Positions 53,821 through 61,407 of a stretch of 64,000 bases of DNA are shown here, piece after piece. The notes beneath the pieces were generated by a model. That model was not told the origin of the DNA, made no database searches, and saw only the letters and a program-made list of their open reading frames with translations. The position numbers and the translations under genes were made by a program. The stretch's first letter is position 1, and each line of letters starts with the position of its first letter. The stretch lies in contig NZ_CP128361.1 of assembly GCF_030345075.1 (NCBI RefSeq), forward strand, positions 3,100,001 to 3,164,000, written 5' to 3'. Source of the stretch: Solwaraspora sp. WMMA2065 (GTDB lineage Bacteria; Actinomycetota; Actinomycetes; Mycobacteriales; Micromonosporaceae).

Positions 53821-54146
53821 CGGGCGACCTCCGCGTCCCGGCGTTCGGCGTCGCTGCGCTCGGGCGCGTCGAGTTCGCGCATCAGGTAGTCGGCCAGCTG
53901 CGCGATCGTCGGCTGGTTGAACAGCACCCGAGTGTCGATCTGCAGGCCCAGGCGCCGCTCAAGTGTCCGGCGCAGCTCGATCAGGCTCAGGGACGTCAAG
54001 CCGAGTTCGAAGAATCCGCTCTCCAGCGGGAGATCGTCATCGCTCTCCATCAGAAGTGCCGCTTTGAACTGATCGAGCACGAAGCTCTCCACCGCATCCC
54101 GTCGCTCGGCGAGCGGGAGCGCGTGCAGTGAAAATTCGTCGGGCAT
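53817..54146 (-). CDS. Acyl carrier protein preceding the PKS
   Basis: A 109-residue carrier protein with LGLTSLSLIEL, Ser 52 as the phosphopantetheine site. An acidic N-terminal third and a charged C-terminal tail flank the domain. Its stop overlaps the ATG of the PKS (ATGA), so it is translated with it and likely supplies the starter unit to the KS or receives acyl chains from the ligase at 46381. It follows the desaturase gene by 67 bp. Confidence 0.87.
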   Translation of the reverse strand: MPDEFSLHALPLAERRDAVESFVLDQFKAALLMESDDDLPLESGFFELGLTSLSLIELRRTLERRLGLQIDTRVLFNQPTIAQLADYLMRELDAPERSDAERRDAEVAR

Positions 54147-54213
54147 GCTCTGGCCACACCTTCGTCGTAGACGCCCGCAGTCGCGGGTCCGGCGGATCGG
54201 GAGACGTACGGGA

Positions 54214-55326
54214 TCAGGTGCCGGCGGATCCGGTCGCGACCGGCAAGGGACGTCGGGCGGGTTCGCTGACCTCGTGCAGGAACGACGCGACCTCGCGGTA
54301 CGACTCGAACAGAGTCACCTCGCGGTACGGGATGTCGTGCTCACCGCAGTAGCGCTGCACGATCGGCCGGCACCGGTTGAGGTTCATCCGTGGCATCGTC
54401 GGGAAGAGGTGATGCTCGACCTGGTAGTTGAGCCCGCCGTAGAGGAAGTCGACCAACGGGGACGGACGGATGTTGCGCGAGGTCAGGACCTGACGTTCCA
54501 ACCAGTCCAGCGACTCCTCGCCGGCACGCACCTCCATGCCCTTGTGGTTGGGCGCGAAGATGAGGCCGAAGTAAACGCCGAGGACGGCCTGCTGCACCAC
54601 GACGAAGGCGACGGCCTTGACCGGCGACAGGACGACGAACAGCAGCCCCAGGTAGACGGCCATGTTGGCCAGGATGAGCACGAGTTCCTGCACCGGCTGG
54701 CGGAGATTCCCATTGAAGACGGCGAGCAGCGAGGTGCGCCGCATCTTGTAGCCCTCGAAGATCAGCAGGACGAAGAAGAGCGTGCGTTGGTGGCGAACCA
54801 CGAAACGGCCCCACCGGGTGCGGGTCGCGTACTGGCTCATGTCGAAGATCGCCGTACGCCGGCCGATGTCCGGATCGAGGTCGATGTTGTTCGGGAAGCT
54901 GTGGTGGCGGTTGTGGTGGTTCACCCACCACCCGTAGCTCACGCCGTTGACGAGGTTCGCGTGGATCAGCCCCATCGCGGTGGCCGCCCTGCCACGGAAC
55001 ATGGCCTTGTGCCCGGCGTCGTGCCACATGAACGCACTCTGCGCACAGCTGAGACCCATCCAGGCCGCCACCGCCAGCTGCCACCACGAGTCGCCAATCA
55101 GAAAGAACGCCACCAGACCGGCGCCGAACATCGCCGCGTTGAAGGCCAATCGTGCGTAGTACCGCTTCGGCGCGAGATCCAGCAGCCCGGCGGCGCGGAC
55201 CTCCCTGGCGAGTACCGCGAAATGCGCACCCACCTCACTGGCCGTCGCTGAAGCGGGATCGGCGCCGACCAGGCCGCTTCTCGCCGGCCCGGCGCCGGTG
55301 GCCAGATCTTGCTGGTTGGCCTGCAT
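54214..55326 (-). CDS. Membrane fatty-acid desaturase (DesA3/linoleoyl-CoA-type)
   Basis: A 370-residue integral membrane desaturase. Three histidine boxes bind the diiron centre: HDAGH (about 103-107), HHNRHH (about 140-145) and QVEHH (about 300). Four to six hydrophobic segments surround them. It introduces a double bond into an acyl-CoA or acyl-ACP chain. The ATG has AAGGAG 8 bases upstream. Its place between ACP and KS genes suggests that the substrate is a carrier-bound chain for the product rather than membrane lipid. No fused cytochrome b5 is present. Confidence 0.92.
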   Translation of the reverse strand: MQANQQDLATGAGPARSGLVGADPASATASEVGAHFAVLAREVRAAGLLDLAPKRYYARLAFNAAMFGAGLVAFFLIGDSWWQLAVAAWMGLSCAQSAFMWHDAGHKAMFRGRAATAMGLIHANLVNGVSYGWWVNHHNRHHSFPNNIDLDPDIGRRTAIFDMSQYATRTRWGRFVVRHQRTLFFVLLIFEGYKMRRTSLLAVFNGNLRQPVQELVLILANMAVYLGLLFVVLSPVKAVAFVVVQQAVLGVYFGLIFAPNHKGMEVRAGEESLDWLERQVLTSRNIRPSPLVDFLYGGLNYQVEHHLFPTMPRMNLNRCRPIVQRYCGEHDIPYREVTLFESYREVASFLHEVSEPARRPLPVATGSAGT

Positions 55327-55485
55327 GGATCATTCTCCTTCCTGGATGCGAACCTGCTCATGAGCCTGCTGCTCAGCGCTGACCGACACCTGACCGGACG
55401 CTGACTGAGTGCGCTGGACGGGCGCTGCTGCGCCTGAGACGAGTAGTGCCCGCGACGGGTTGCGGCCGGTGCGGGCCGGCAACGG

Positions 55486-56706
55486 TCAGGCTCGAGCGAC
55501 CAGAACCGCCGCGTTCTGGCCGCCGAATCCGAGCGAGGTGCTGAGCGCGATATCGAGTCGCAGCGGGGTCGGCTTCTGTGCGATATCGATGTCGAGCCGT
55601 CCATCGGGTTCGTCGAGGTTGGCAGTCGGTGGCACCATGCCGCGTTCCACCGCCAGCACTGTGAACGCGGTCTCCACCGCGCCGGCCGCACCGAACAGAT
55701 GGCCGGTTACTCCCTTGGTCGAGGTCACCAGCGCGCCCCGGCCGACCACCCGGCGCAGCATCTGTGCCTCCACCAGGTCGTTCAACGGAGTCGCGCTGCC
55801 ATGGGCGTTGACGTGCTCCACCTCACTGGGTGCGATTTGGGCGTCAGCCAGAGCGCCGCGGACCGCGGCCTCGGCTCCCCGTCCCTGAGGATCCGGGGAC
55901 GTCACATGGTGGGCGTCGGCGCTGGCACCGAAGCCGGCGATCCGCGCCCGGACCCGCGCCCGGCGGGCCTGGGCGTCGGCGAGCCGTTCGAGCACCAGCA
56001 CACCCGCGCCTTCGCCGGCCACGAAGCCGTCCCGGGCCGAGTCGAACGGACGCGACGCAGCGGACGGGTCGTCACAGCGTCGTGACAGCGCGCCCATCTG
56101 TGCGAACCCGGCCATCACCAGCGGGGTCAGCATGGCCTCACCGCCGCCGGTGACGACGATGTCACAGCGCCGCAGCAGCAGCAGGTCTCGGGCGAGTCCG
56201 ATCGCGGTCGCACCGGACGCGCAGGCCGTGGCGACCACCAGGCTCGGACCGGTCGCGCCGAGTTCGATGGAGACCTGGCCGGCCATCATGTTGGGTAGCT
56301 GCCTCGGCAGCAGCAGCGGCGAGACCTGTCCGGCACCTTCGGTGAGCAGGACGCGGTGCTGCTCCTCGACGGTGCCCGGACCACCATCGGCACATCCGAG
56401 GACCACCCCGACCCGTGCACCGTCCCAGTCGCGAACGTCGAGTCCGGAGTCAGTGACCGCCTCCTCGGCCGCCAGCACCGTCAGCTGAACGAACCGGTCG
56501 AGGCGCCGGGCCCGCCGCGGTCCGAGCATCCGGTCCGCCGCGAAGCCCGGCACCCGGCAGGAGATGTCCACCGGGCAGTCGTTCAACAGCGGATCGGTCT
56601 GCGCGGTCGGCATCCCGGCGCACACCCGGTGCCAGTTGGCCTCGACTCCGATACCGGCCGGACTGACGAGGCCCAGCCCGGTCACCGCCACGTCGCAGGT
56701 GGACAT
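55486..56706 (-). CDS. Beta-ketoacyl-ACP synthase II-like KS (discrete)
   Basis: A 406-residue KS of the FabF/type II PKS class. Active-site triad Cys 162 in ATACASGA, His 302 in NAHGSATPLND and His 336 in KGVTGH. All three catalytic residues are present, so it is an active condensing enzyme and not a chain-length factor. The ATG overlaps the stop of the small ACP gene by one base (TGATG), pairing the two. It elongates chains by malonyl-ACP condensation. It is 159 bp upstream of the desaturase gene. Confidence 0.92.
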   Translation of the reverse strand: MSTCDVAVTGLGLVSPAGIGVEANWHRVCAGMPTAQTDPLLNDCPVDISCRVPGFAADRMLGPRRARRLDRFVQLTVLAAEEAVTDSGLDVRDWDGARVGVVLGCADGGPGTVEEQHRVLLTEGAGQVSPLLLPRQLPNMMAGQVSIELGATGPSLVVATACASGATAIGLARDLLLLRRCDIVVTGGGEAMLTPLVMAGFAQMGALSRRCDDPSAASRPFDSARDGFVAGEGAGVLVLERLADAQARRARVRARIAGFGASADAHHVTSPDPQGRGAEAAVRGALADAQIAPSEVEHVNAHGSATPLNDLVEAQMLRRVVGRGALVTSTKGVTGHLFGAAGAVETAFTVLAVERGMVPPTANLDEPDGRLDIDIAQKPTPLRLDIALSTSLGFGGQNAAVLVARA

Positions 56707-56936
56707 CAGACCCTCGTGCTGCGGGATTCGACGAGATCGCGGACCGCTCCGATCGTCCCTGCCTGAATCAACTCGTCGTCGGAGACGGGTACTCCCAGTT
56801 CCTTATCGATCACCAGGCTCAGCTCGACCATGTCGAGCGAGTCGAGCTCCAGGTCCTGGAACGTCATCTCTGGGGCGAGCGTTGTCCGGTCCAACTGGAA
56901 CTTGCGGGCGATGATTTCCGTCAGCTGCTCGAACAT
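56706..56936 (-). CDS. Acyl carrier protein (type II, FAS/PKS-like)
   Basis: A 76-residue carrier protein of AcpP size. LELDSLDMVEL contains the modified serine (residue 33). The N-terminal helix MFEQLTEIIARKFQL is typical. AGGGAGAT lies about 5 bases before the ATG. It is coupled to the KS downstream and so is probably its cognate carrier. This is the third free carrier protein in the region, after 37426 and 53817. Confidence 0.9.
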   Translation of the reverse strand: MFEQLTEIIARKFQLDRTTLAPEMTFQDLELDSLDMVELSLVIDKELGVPVSDDELIQAGTIGAVRDLVESRSTRV

Positions 56937-57616
56937 CGGTATCTCCCTAAGGTTGATCTTGTTCGGTGTTGGTGCCCCGGATGCCCGGGACGATGGGGTG
57001 TGGCTGATCAGGCGTCTGCCGCACGGTGGCTCGGAAGGAACGGCCGCCCTGTCGTTCTGGACGCCCTGACCACCGATTCAGATCTGATGCGGACCGTCGC
57101 TGTTCAGGGACCTGTTGGCGCAGTTGTCCACGGAGCTGACCCGCCTGAGATCGCACCACGAGGACCTGATGGCCGACTGGGTCCGCAGCGTCAACCGGCT
57201 GCGTGACATGCTCACCGGGATCTTCCCCGCACTGGAACGCGCCTTCGACTACTCGACGCGCTCCGCGTTGAACCTGCTCACCGGCTTTCAGACCTCGCAG
57301 ACAATCCGCGACGCCGGTCTCGCGGGCATCGAGGAGTTCCTGCGCGAGCAGCAAGCCTAACCCAAGGGCATCTACGATATGGCCGCCACCGCCCTGGCCG
57401 CAGCCGAGCAGCAACTTTCGCGACCGCCCGGTGAGGCCACCACCGCGGTCCTCGTCGCCCGGCTCGCCCAGCAACTGCTGGACCTGGACCGGCAGATCAA
57501 GGACATCGACAAACTGATCACCAGCCAGTTCCGGGCACACATTCAGATTCCTTCTGCTGTTCGGTCCGTCGCACAGCGAGGCATGTATCCGCCATGGTCA
57601 ATCAACGATTGACCGG
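56937..57616. other. 680-bp gap holding the IS110 remnant and upstream region of the ACP-KS operon
   Basis: No intact gene lies here. Positions 56937-57096 form the leader of the minus-strand ACP-KS operon and must hold its promoter, but no box pair is convincing. Positions 57097-57545 are the transposase relic, and the rest up to the KAS III stop at 57617 shows nothing recognisable. Confidence 0.6.
57097..57545 (+). pseudogene. Remnant of an IS110-family transposase with an internal stop
   Basis: A middle fragment of an IS110-type transposase: LSTELTRLRSHHEDLMADWVRSVNRLRDMLTG and, beyond the stop, PKGIYDMAATALAAAEQQ and VLVARLAQQLLDLDRQIKDIDKLI lie in one frame. A TAA at 57358-57360 interrupts it where a Tyr codon (TAC) would be expected. 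Both the N-terminal catalytic DEDD domain and the C-terminal transposase domain are missing. After about 57545 the similarity ends abruptly. It is therefore a dead relic and not a gene. It sits between the ACP/KS and the KAS III operons. Confidence 0.8.
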
Positions 57617-58669
57617 TCAGTAACCGAAGCCGTGCGTCACAGGCCAAGTAAAGGTGGTCGCGCCCCAGGTAAGGCCACCGCCGAAGGCAGCGGTCAGCAC
57701 CCGAGCACCGGGGTCGAATGCCCGTGCCGCCGCCAATTCTGCGATCAGTAGCGGAATGGACGCGGCGGCCGTGTTGCCGACGCGTTCAATGTTCGACGCG
57801 ACTCGGTCCATCGGGATCCCGAGGCGTTCGGCGATCGCGGTGCAGATCCGCGCGTTGGCCTGATGCGGCACGAACCAGTCGATGTCCGCGGGATCCCAGC
57901 CAGCCTGCTTGAGGGCGGCCAGCGCGGCGTTCGACGTGCGTTCGACGGCATGCCGGTAGACGTCCCTGCCACGCATCTGGAACCAGAGATCCTCCGAACC
58001 TGGCAGGCGTCCTGTCGATCGCTGGGCCGACCCACCACCGGGGATCATGATCAGTTCGGCGAACTCGCCATCGCTACCGAGTACGCAGGGCCCGAGGGCA
58101 CCCGGTTCCGCAGCGGACCCCGCGCGGAGCACCACCGCCCCGGCGCCATCGGCAAAGATCACGGCCGCCTGCCTATCAGTGGGATCGACGATCGTGGAGA
58201 ACGCGTCGGCCCCGACGACCAGGACTCGGTCCGCCGTGCCGGTCGCGATCTGCCCGGCAGCGCTGTTCAACGCGTAGAGAAACCCGCTGCAGACGGCCGC
58301 GACGTCGTGCGCGGCCACGCCACTGAGCCCGAGCCCGGCGGCAACCTGCGGCGCGGTGGCCGGACACAGCCGTTCCGGGGTGGAGGTGGCCACGATCACC
58401 GAGTCCACGTCGCCGCCGGCGGACTTCAACGCCGCCGCACCCGCTTCGATGGCGAGTGCCGCAGTGCCGACCCCTGGGTCCACGACATGCCGGCGGGCGA
58501 TGCCTGTCCGGCTGCGGATCCAGTCGTCGGACGTGTCGAGGTGGCGAGCGAGTTCCTCGTTGGTGACGATCCGGGGCGGCACCCAGGATCCGACGCCGGC
58601 GATCACCGCCGACCGGGTCGTGACCGGCGCGCCGGCCATCCGCCGGGTACGGTGTCGACTCCCGCTCAT
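57617..58669 (-). CDS. Beta-ketoacyl-ACP synthase III (FabH-like)
   Basis: A 350-residue KAS III. Catalytic Cys 127 in AAVCSGFLYAL, His 269 in PHQANAR and Asn 299 in GNTAAASIPL are all present. GIARRHVV and the domain duplication match FabH. It condenses an acyl-CoA starter with malonyl-ACP to begin chain building. The ATG overlaps the stop of the diiron gene (ATGA), so the two are coupled; a second Met at residue 11 is less likely. With the KS, ACP, FabI and MaoC genes it gives a nearly complete private fatty-acid set (a ketoreductase is not seen as a discrete gene). Confidence 0.92.
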   Translation of the reverse strand: MSGSRHRTRRMAGAPVTTRSAVIAGVGSWVPPRIVTNEELARHLDTSDDWIRSRTGIARRHVVDPGVGTAALAIEAGAAALKSAGGDVDSVIVATSTPERLCPATAPQVAAGLGLSGVAAHDVAAVCSGFLYALNSAAGQIATGTADRVLVVGADAFSTIVDPTDRQAAVIFADGAGAVVLRAGSAAEPGALGPCVLGSDGEFAELIMIPGGGSAQRSTGRLPGSEDLWFQMRGRDVYRHAVERTSNAALAALKQAGWDPADIDWFVPHQANARICTAIAERLGIPMDRVASNIERVGNTAAASIPLLIAELAAARAFDPGARVLTAAFGGGLTWGATTFTWPVTHGFGY

Positions 58670-59646
58670 ACCGGCAGCCCCAGCACCGGCAGCGCATCGG
58701 TCAGGCCCATGTATCGCAGCCGTACCGCCGCCATCTCGTCGGTCCAGCGCTCCGCAGTGGCGTAGCGTTCAGCCGGTGTGGTGTCCAACAGCCGACGGCC
58801 GGGCCACACTTCGTAGTCGCCCACTATGTCGGCATACTGTGCTAATCCTTCCTGGAACAGTGTCTCGCGCCGCATGATGTAGGCCTCCTCCGGCAGGTCG
58901 TCCCATAGCTGCCGGCCTTGCCGAAGGATGTCCAGCAGGCGCGACCGGTAGTCCGGATGGGCCGCGAGATGATCGCGCAGGATCGAGCTGCCGACGCTGA
59001 GGTGCCGGATCTCGTCGATGGAGGCACCGCGGGCGATCTCACTCGCGGCCGGGTCGAGCACCTGCCACTTGCGTTCACTCAGCTCGGCTGCGGGTGCCAA
59101 CACCCCTTCGATGACAATGGTGAAGATCGCGACGCCGCCGATGAAGTCCCCTTCGTCGCGCACCGTCCGGGTTGCGAACTCCTCGACCGGGTCCAGGATC
59201 TCCCTGGTGTAGTCGGCCGACATCTTGGCGATCGTCGCCTCCAGGTCCTCCTTCGCCAGGCCGAGCTCGACCAGGTGGTTGCGGAACACCATGGCGTGCC
59301 GTGCCTCGTCGACCAGCTGCGTCGTGTAAAACTCCAGCTCCGGCACCCCCGGTGCCTGGGCGACGTAGTGGGCGAGGATGCGGGTCGCCTTCTCCTCCGC
59401 GATGGACCGGTAGCCCAGCTCCATCACCAGCGCGTCCCGAAGCGGTCCTGGCCGCAACATGTGCTCAGGCGTGGCCGCAGTCGGCAGGTGCCCGGTCTCG
59501 GCACGTCCGCGCAAGGTTCCCTGCGCGACAGCCGAGAGCCAGTACGCGAGATTGCACTGCTCGGCGGTGAGGTTGAGATTCATCGCGCCGTCGAGCAGGG
59601 TCGGCGCGTCGTCCCAGTCCGCCTCGGGCGGCACCGTCCGGGTCAT
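58666..59646 (-). CDS. VlmB-like ferritin-fold diiron protein
   Basis: A 326-residue helical protein with the metal-binding pattern of ferritin-like diiron enzymes. Glu ligands in SIAEEKATR (about 85) and VIEGVLAP (about 180), and two ExxH motifs, DEARH (Glu 114/His 117) and DEIRH (Glu 212/His 215). This matches N-oxygenase and related families (AurF/CmlI/VlmB types). The VlmB name comes from the azoxy antibiotic valanimycin. ATG 59646 is preferred because AAGGAG lies just before it; a longer frame starts at 59685. It is coupled to KAS III downstream. The substrate is unknown; oxidation of a carrier-bound or free amine is the working idea. Confidence 0.8.
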   Translation of the reverse strand: MTRTVPPEADWDDAPTLLDGAMNLNLTAEQCNLAYWLSAVAQGTLRGRAETGHLPTAATPEHMLRPGPLRDALVMELGYRSIAEEKATRILAHYVAQAPGVPELEFYTTQLVDEARHAMVFRNHLVELGLAKEDLEATIAKMSADYTREILDPVEEFATRTVRDEGDFIGGVAIFTIVIEGVLAPAAELSERKWQVLDPAASEIARGASIDEIRHLSVGSSILRDHLAAHPDYRSRLLDILRQGRQLWDDLPEEAYIMRRETLFQEGLAQYADIVGDYEVWPGRRLLDTTPAERYATAERWTDEMAAVRLRYMGLTDALPVLGLPV

Positions 59647-59729
59647 CATCGGCTCCTTCACCTCTGGATCGGTTTGGTGCGGCACCGGCTGCCGGACGCG
59701 TTGGAACGTCCGGCAGGTGCCGTCGGGTC

Positions 59730-60398
59730 CTACGGCTGCTGCCTGCGGCCGCTGTGCTGGCCCGCCGCCTGGCTGTCCGTGTCGTCGCTACGGCTGGCCG
59801 ACGCTGGCGAGACCAGGGTCATGGTGGTTACCTCGTGCAGTCGGCCCGCGTGGTTTAGCAGTGGCCGGCCTCTTCCGACCGAGCCGCCCGTGACCTCGGC
59901 AAGGAGCAGCTCGTGGTCGCCGGCGTCGACGATGCGGACCAGCCGGGCACTCAGCCAGGCCAGCGCGCCGACGATGAAGGGCGCACCGCTGATCCGGTCC
60001 GGCTGCCACGGGACATGCTCGAACTGCGCCCGGCCGTGGGGGCGGCGCGGGTCGGAGAACCATTTCGCCGGTTCTGCCTGAGTGGCGTCGAGAACACTGA
60101 CCGCGAACGACCGGTGGGCCTGGAGCAGACTGAGGAACTGCGAACCCCGGTGTAGGCAGAGGCCAACCAGCAGGGGATCCCGCGACACCGCAGTCAACGA
60201 GCTGACGGTGACGCCGTGCATGGCGCGACCGGTGTCCACCGCCAGAACCGCAACCCCCGATGCGATCTGGCGTACAGCAGCCCGGCTGCGCCCGGCCTCG
60301 GCGTTGCCGGGCATCTGGTCCGTCGCCGGATCGTCCCGCTGGTTCGCCGCCGGATCGGCCAGCCTGGTTCTGCCGGTCCGCGCCTCAACGCTGTTCAC
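59730..60398 (-). CDS. Flavin reductase (FMN-binding split-barrel)
   Basis: A 222-residue protein whose core (about 40-195) is a flavin-reductase-like split barrel: RQIASGVAVLAV, GVTVSSLTAVSRDPLLVGLCL, SFAVSVLDATQ and ELLLAEVTGG. It would make reduced FMN or FAD for a partner monooxygenase, the role VlmR plays for VlmH in valanimycin synthesis. The N- and C-terminal ends are low in complexity. The GTG start overlaps the stop of the small membrane protein gene (GTGA). Likely partners here are the acyl-CoA-dehydrogenase-like flavoprotein (62738) and the luciferase-like enzyme (45378). Confidence 0.85.
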   Translation of the reverse strand: MNSVEARTGRTRLADPAANQRDDPATDQMPGNAEAGRSRAAVRQIASGVAVLAVDTGRAMHGVTVSSLTAVSRDPLLVGLCLHRGSQFLSLLQAHRSFAVSVLDATQAEPAKWFSDPRRPHGRAQFEHVPWQPDRISGAPFIVGALAWLSARLVRIVDAGDHELLLAEVTGGSVGRGRPLLNHAGRLHEVTTMTLVSPASASRSDDTDSQAAGQHSGRRQQP

Positions 60399-60898
60399 TT
60401 CGACGATCCACTATGGACGACGAGCGACTCAGGTGCAGTGTCGGCTTTCGAGCGACCCGGCGACTGGATCGAGTCGATCAGCTTGGCGTAGAGGGGATGA
60501 GGAACCGGCTCGAACGGCATTCCGAACGGCTTCAGGAAGTTGCCGAACAAACCACGGTCACCGAAAAGGTGGAACGGAATGACCAGCAGCGCCCACTCCG
60601 GCCCGATGAACAACATCCACAGACCCACCACGACAGCCTGGGTGATCAGGCTGTGCATGACGTTGTAGAGCACGTAGTACACCTTCGAAATCTTCTTCGA
60701 ATTGCTGCGCCGGTAGGCGATGGCCCCCGGCAGGTAGCCGATCAGATCGATGTAGAGAAACAGCGCGATGGCCGGCAGCCAGCGAATTTCGTCCCAGTGC
60801 ATGACAAGCAGCACTGCGCTGACCACGAAGCCAACCAGATATTCAGCCCGGTGTAGTCGAAACGTGTTCGGAGTTTCGAACGGATTTTTCTGATCCAT
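60395..60898 (-). CDS. Small membrane protein with conserved-looking histidines
   Basis: A 167-residue protein with four hydrophobic segments: about 20-36, 41-60, 78-98 and 100-118. His residues lie in RLHRAEYL, VMHWDEI, NVMHSLI, PFHLFGDRG and PHPLYAK, several at membrane edges, with Asp in LYIDLIGY and FGDRG. This spacing could bind a metal, but it is not a standard desaturase box set. It is coupled to the flavin reductase (GTGA overlap) and lies in the same run as the diiron gene. Two-gene VlmB plus integral-membrane-protein pairs are reported in azoxy pathways (VlmO); whether this protein belongs to that family cannot be decided by eye. Confidence 0.7.
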   Translation of the reverse strand: MDQKNPFETPNTFRLHRAEYLVGFVVSAVLLVMHWDEIRWLPAIALFLYIDLIGYLPGAIAYRRSNSKKISKVYYVLYNVMHSLITQAVVVGLWMLFIGPEWALLVIPFHLFGDRGLFGNFLKPFGMPFEPVPHPLYAKLIDSIQSPGRSKADTAPESLVVHSGSSK

Positions 60899-60913
60899 GA
60901 TCTACCTCTCCAA

Positions 60914-61405
60914 TCAGGTCGATGCGACCGACGTCGGTCGCAGTCCGGGTACTTCCAGGCCACCGCCAAGGCGAACCTCATCGAACATCCCCACAACGAC
61001 CCAGGCCACCGTCTCCCTGATGACCCGTTCAGCAATCGGATCGAGGATCCCCTCCAGGCTCGGGATGCCGAAGTCAAACTCTGCGGAGAACTGCAGCTGA
61101 CAACCGTCGGCGACATGATCGAACGTCCAACGCCCGTTGAATACGTCGAAGTCGCCGTCGGTCTGGGCGAAGTCGACGATCAGCTCGTCGCGACGGAAAC
61201 ACTCTTCCTCGGTCCAGCGGAGCAGCCCACTACGGAAATGCAATTCCCAGCTCGAACTCCCGGTCAGTTCGGGCAGGGTCTGATGAACTACTGTCGACTC
61301 CACATGTGGCGCGAGCTCCGGATAGCGCTCGAAGCGGACCACGCCGTCGAACACGGTCTCCGGCGAAACTCGGGGAATAAAGGCTGAAAGCTCTACTTCA
61401 CGCAC
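60914..61405 (-). CDS. SRPBCC/START-type protein (polyketide cyclase-like)
   Basis: A 163-residue helix-grip protein. The N terminus REVELSAFIPRVSPETVFDGVVRFERYPELAPHVES and the C-terminal long helix (LDPIAERVIRETVAWVVVGMFDEV) follow the polyketide-cyclase/CoQ-binding START pattern. Such proteins hold hydrophobic chains and act as cyclases, aromatases or lipid carriers. No catalytic residue is certain. GTG start; it lies two bases after the aminotransferase stop. In this context it may bind the alkyl amine or a long-chain intermediate. Confidence 0.8.
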   Translation of the reverse strand: MREVELSAFIPRVSPETVFDGVVRFERYPELAPHVESTVVHQTLPELTGSSSWELHFRSGLLRWTEEECFRRDELIVDFAQTDGDFDVFNGRWTFDHVADGCQLQFSAEFDFGIPSLEGILDPIAERVIRETVAWVVVGMFDEVRLGGGLEVPGLRPTSVAST

Positions 61406-61407
61406 GA

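Noticed and set aside
55437-55447. AGACGAGTAGT, identical to the first 11 bases of one IS982 terminal repeat, in the gap between the KS and desaturase genes.
   Set aside because: The match stops after 11 bases, there is no partner end or transposase nearby, and chance similarity in high-GC DNA is likely.
57115-57612. Two small plus-strand genes at 57115-57360 and 57379-57612.
   Set aside because: They are in the same frame, separated by one stop, and together resemble the middle of an IS110 transposase, so they are treated as one pseudogene.
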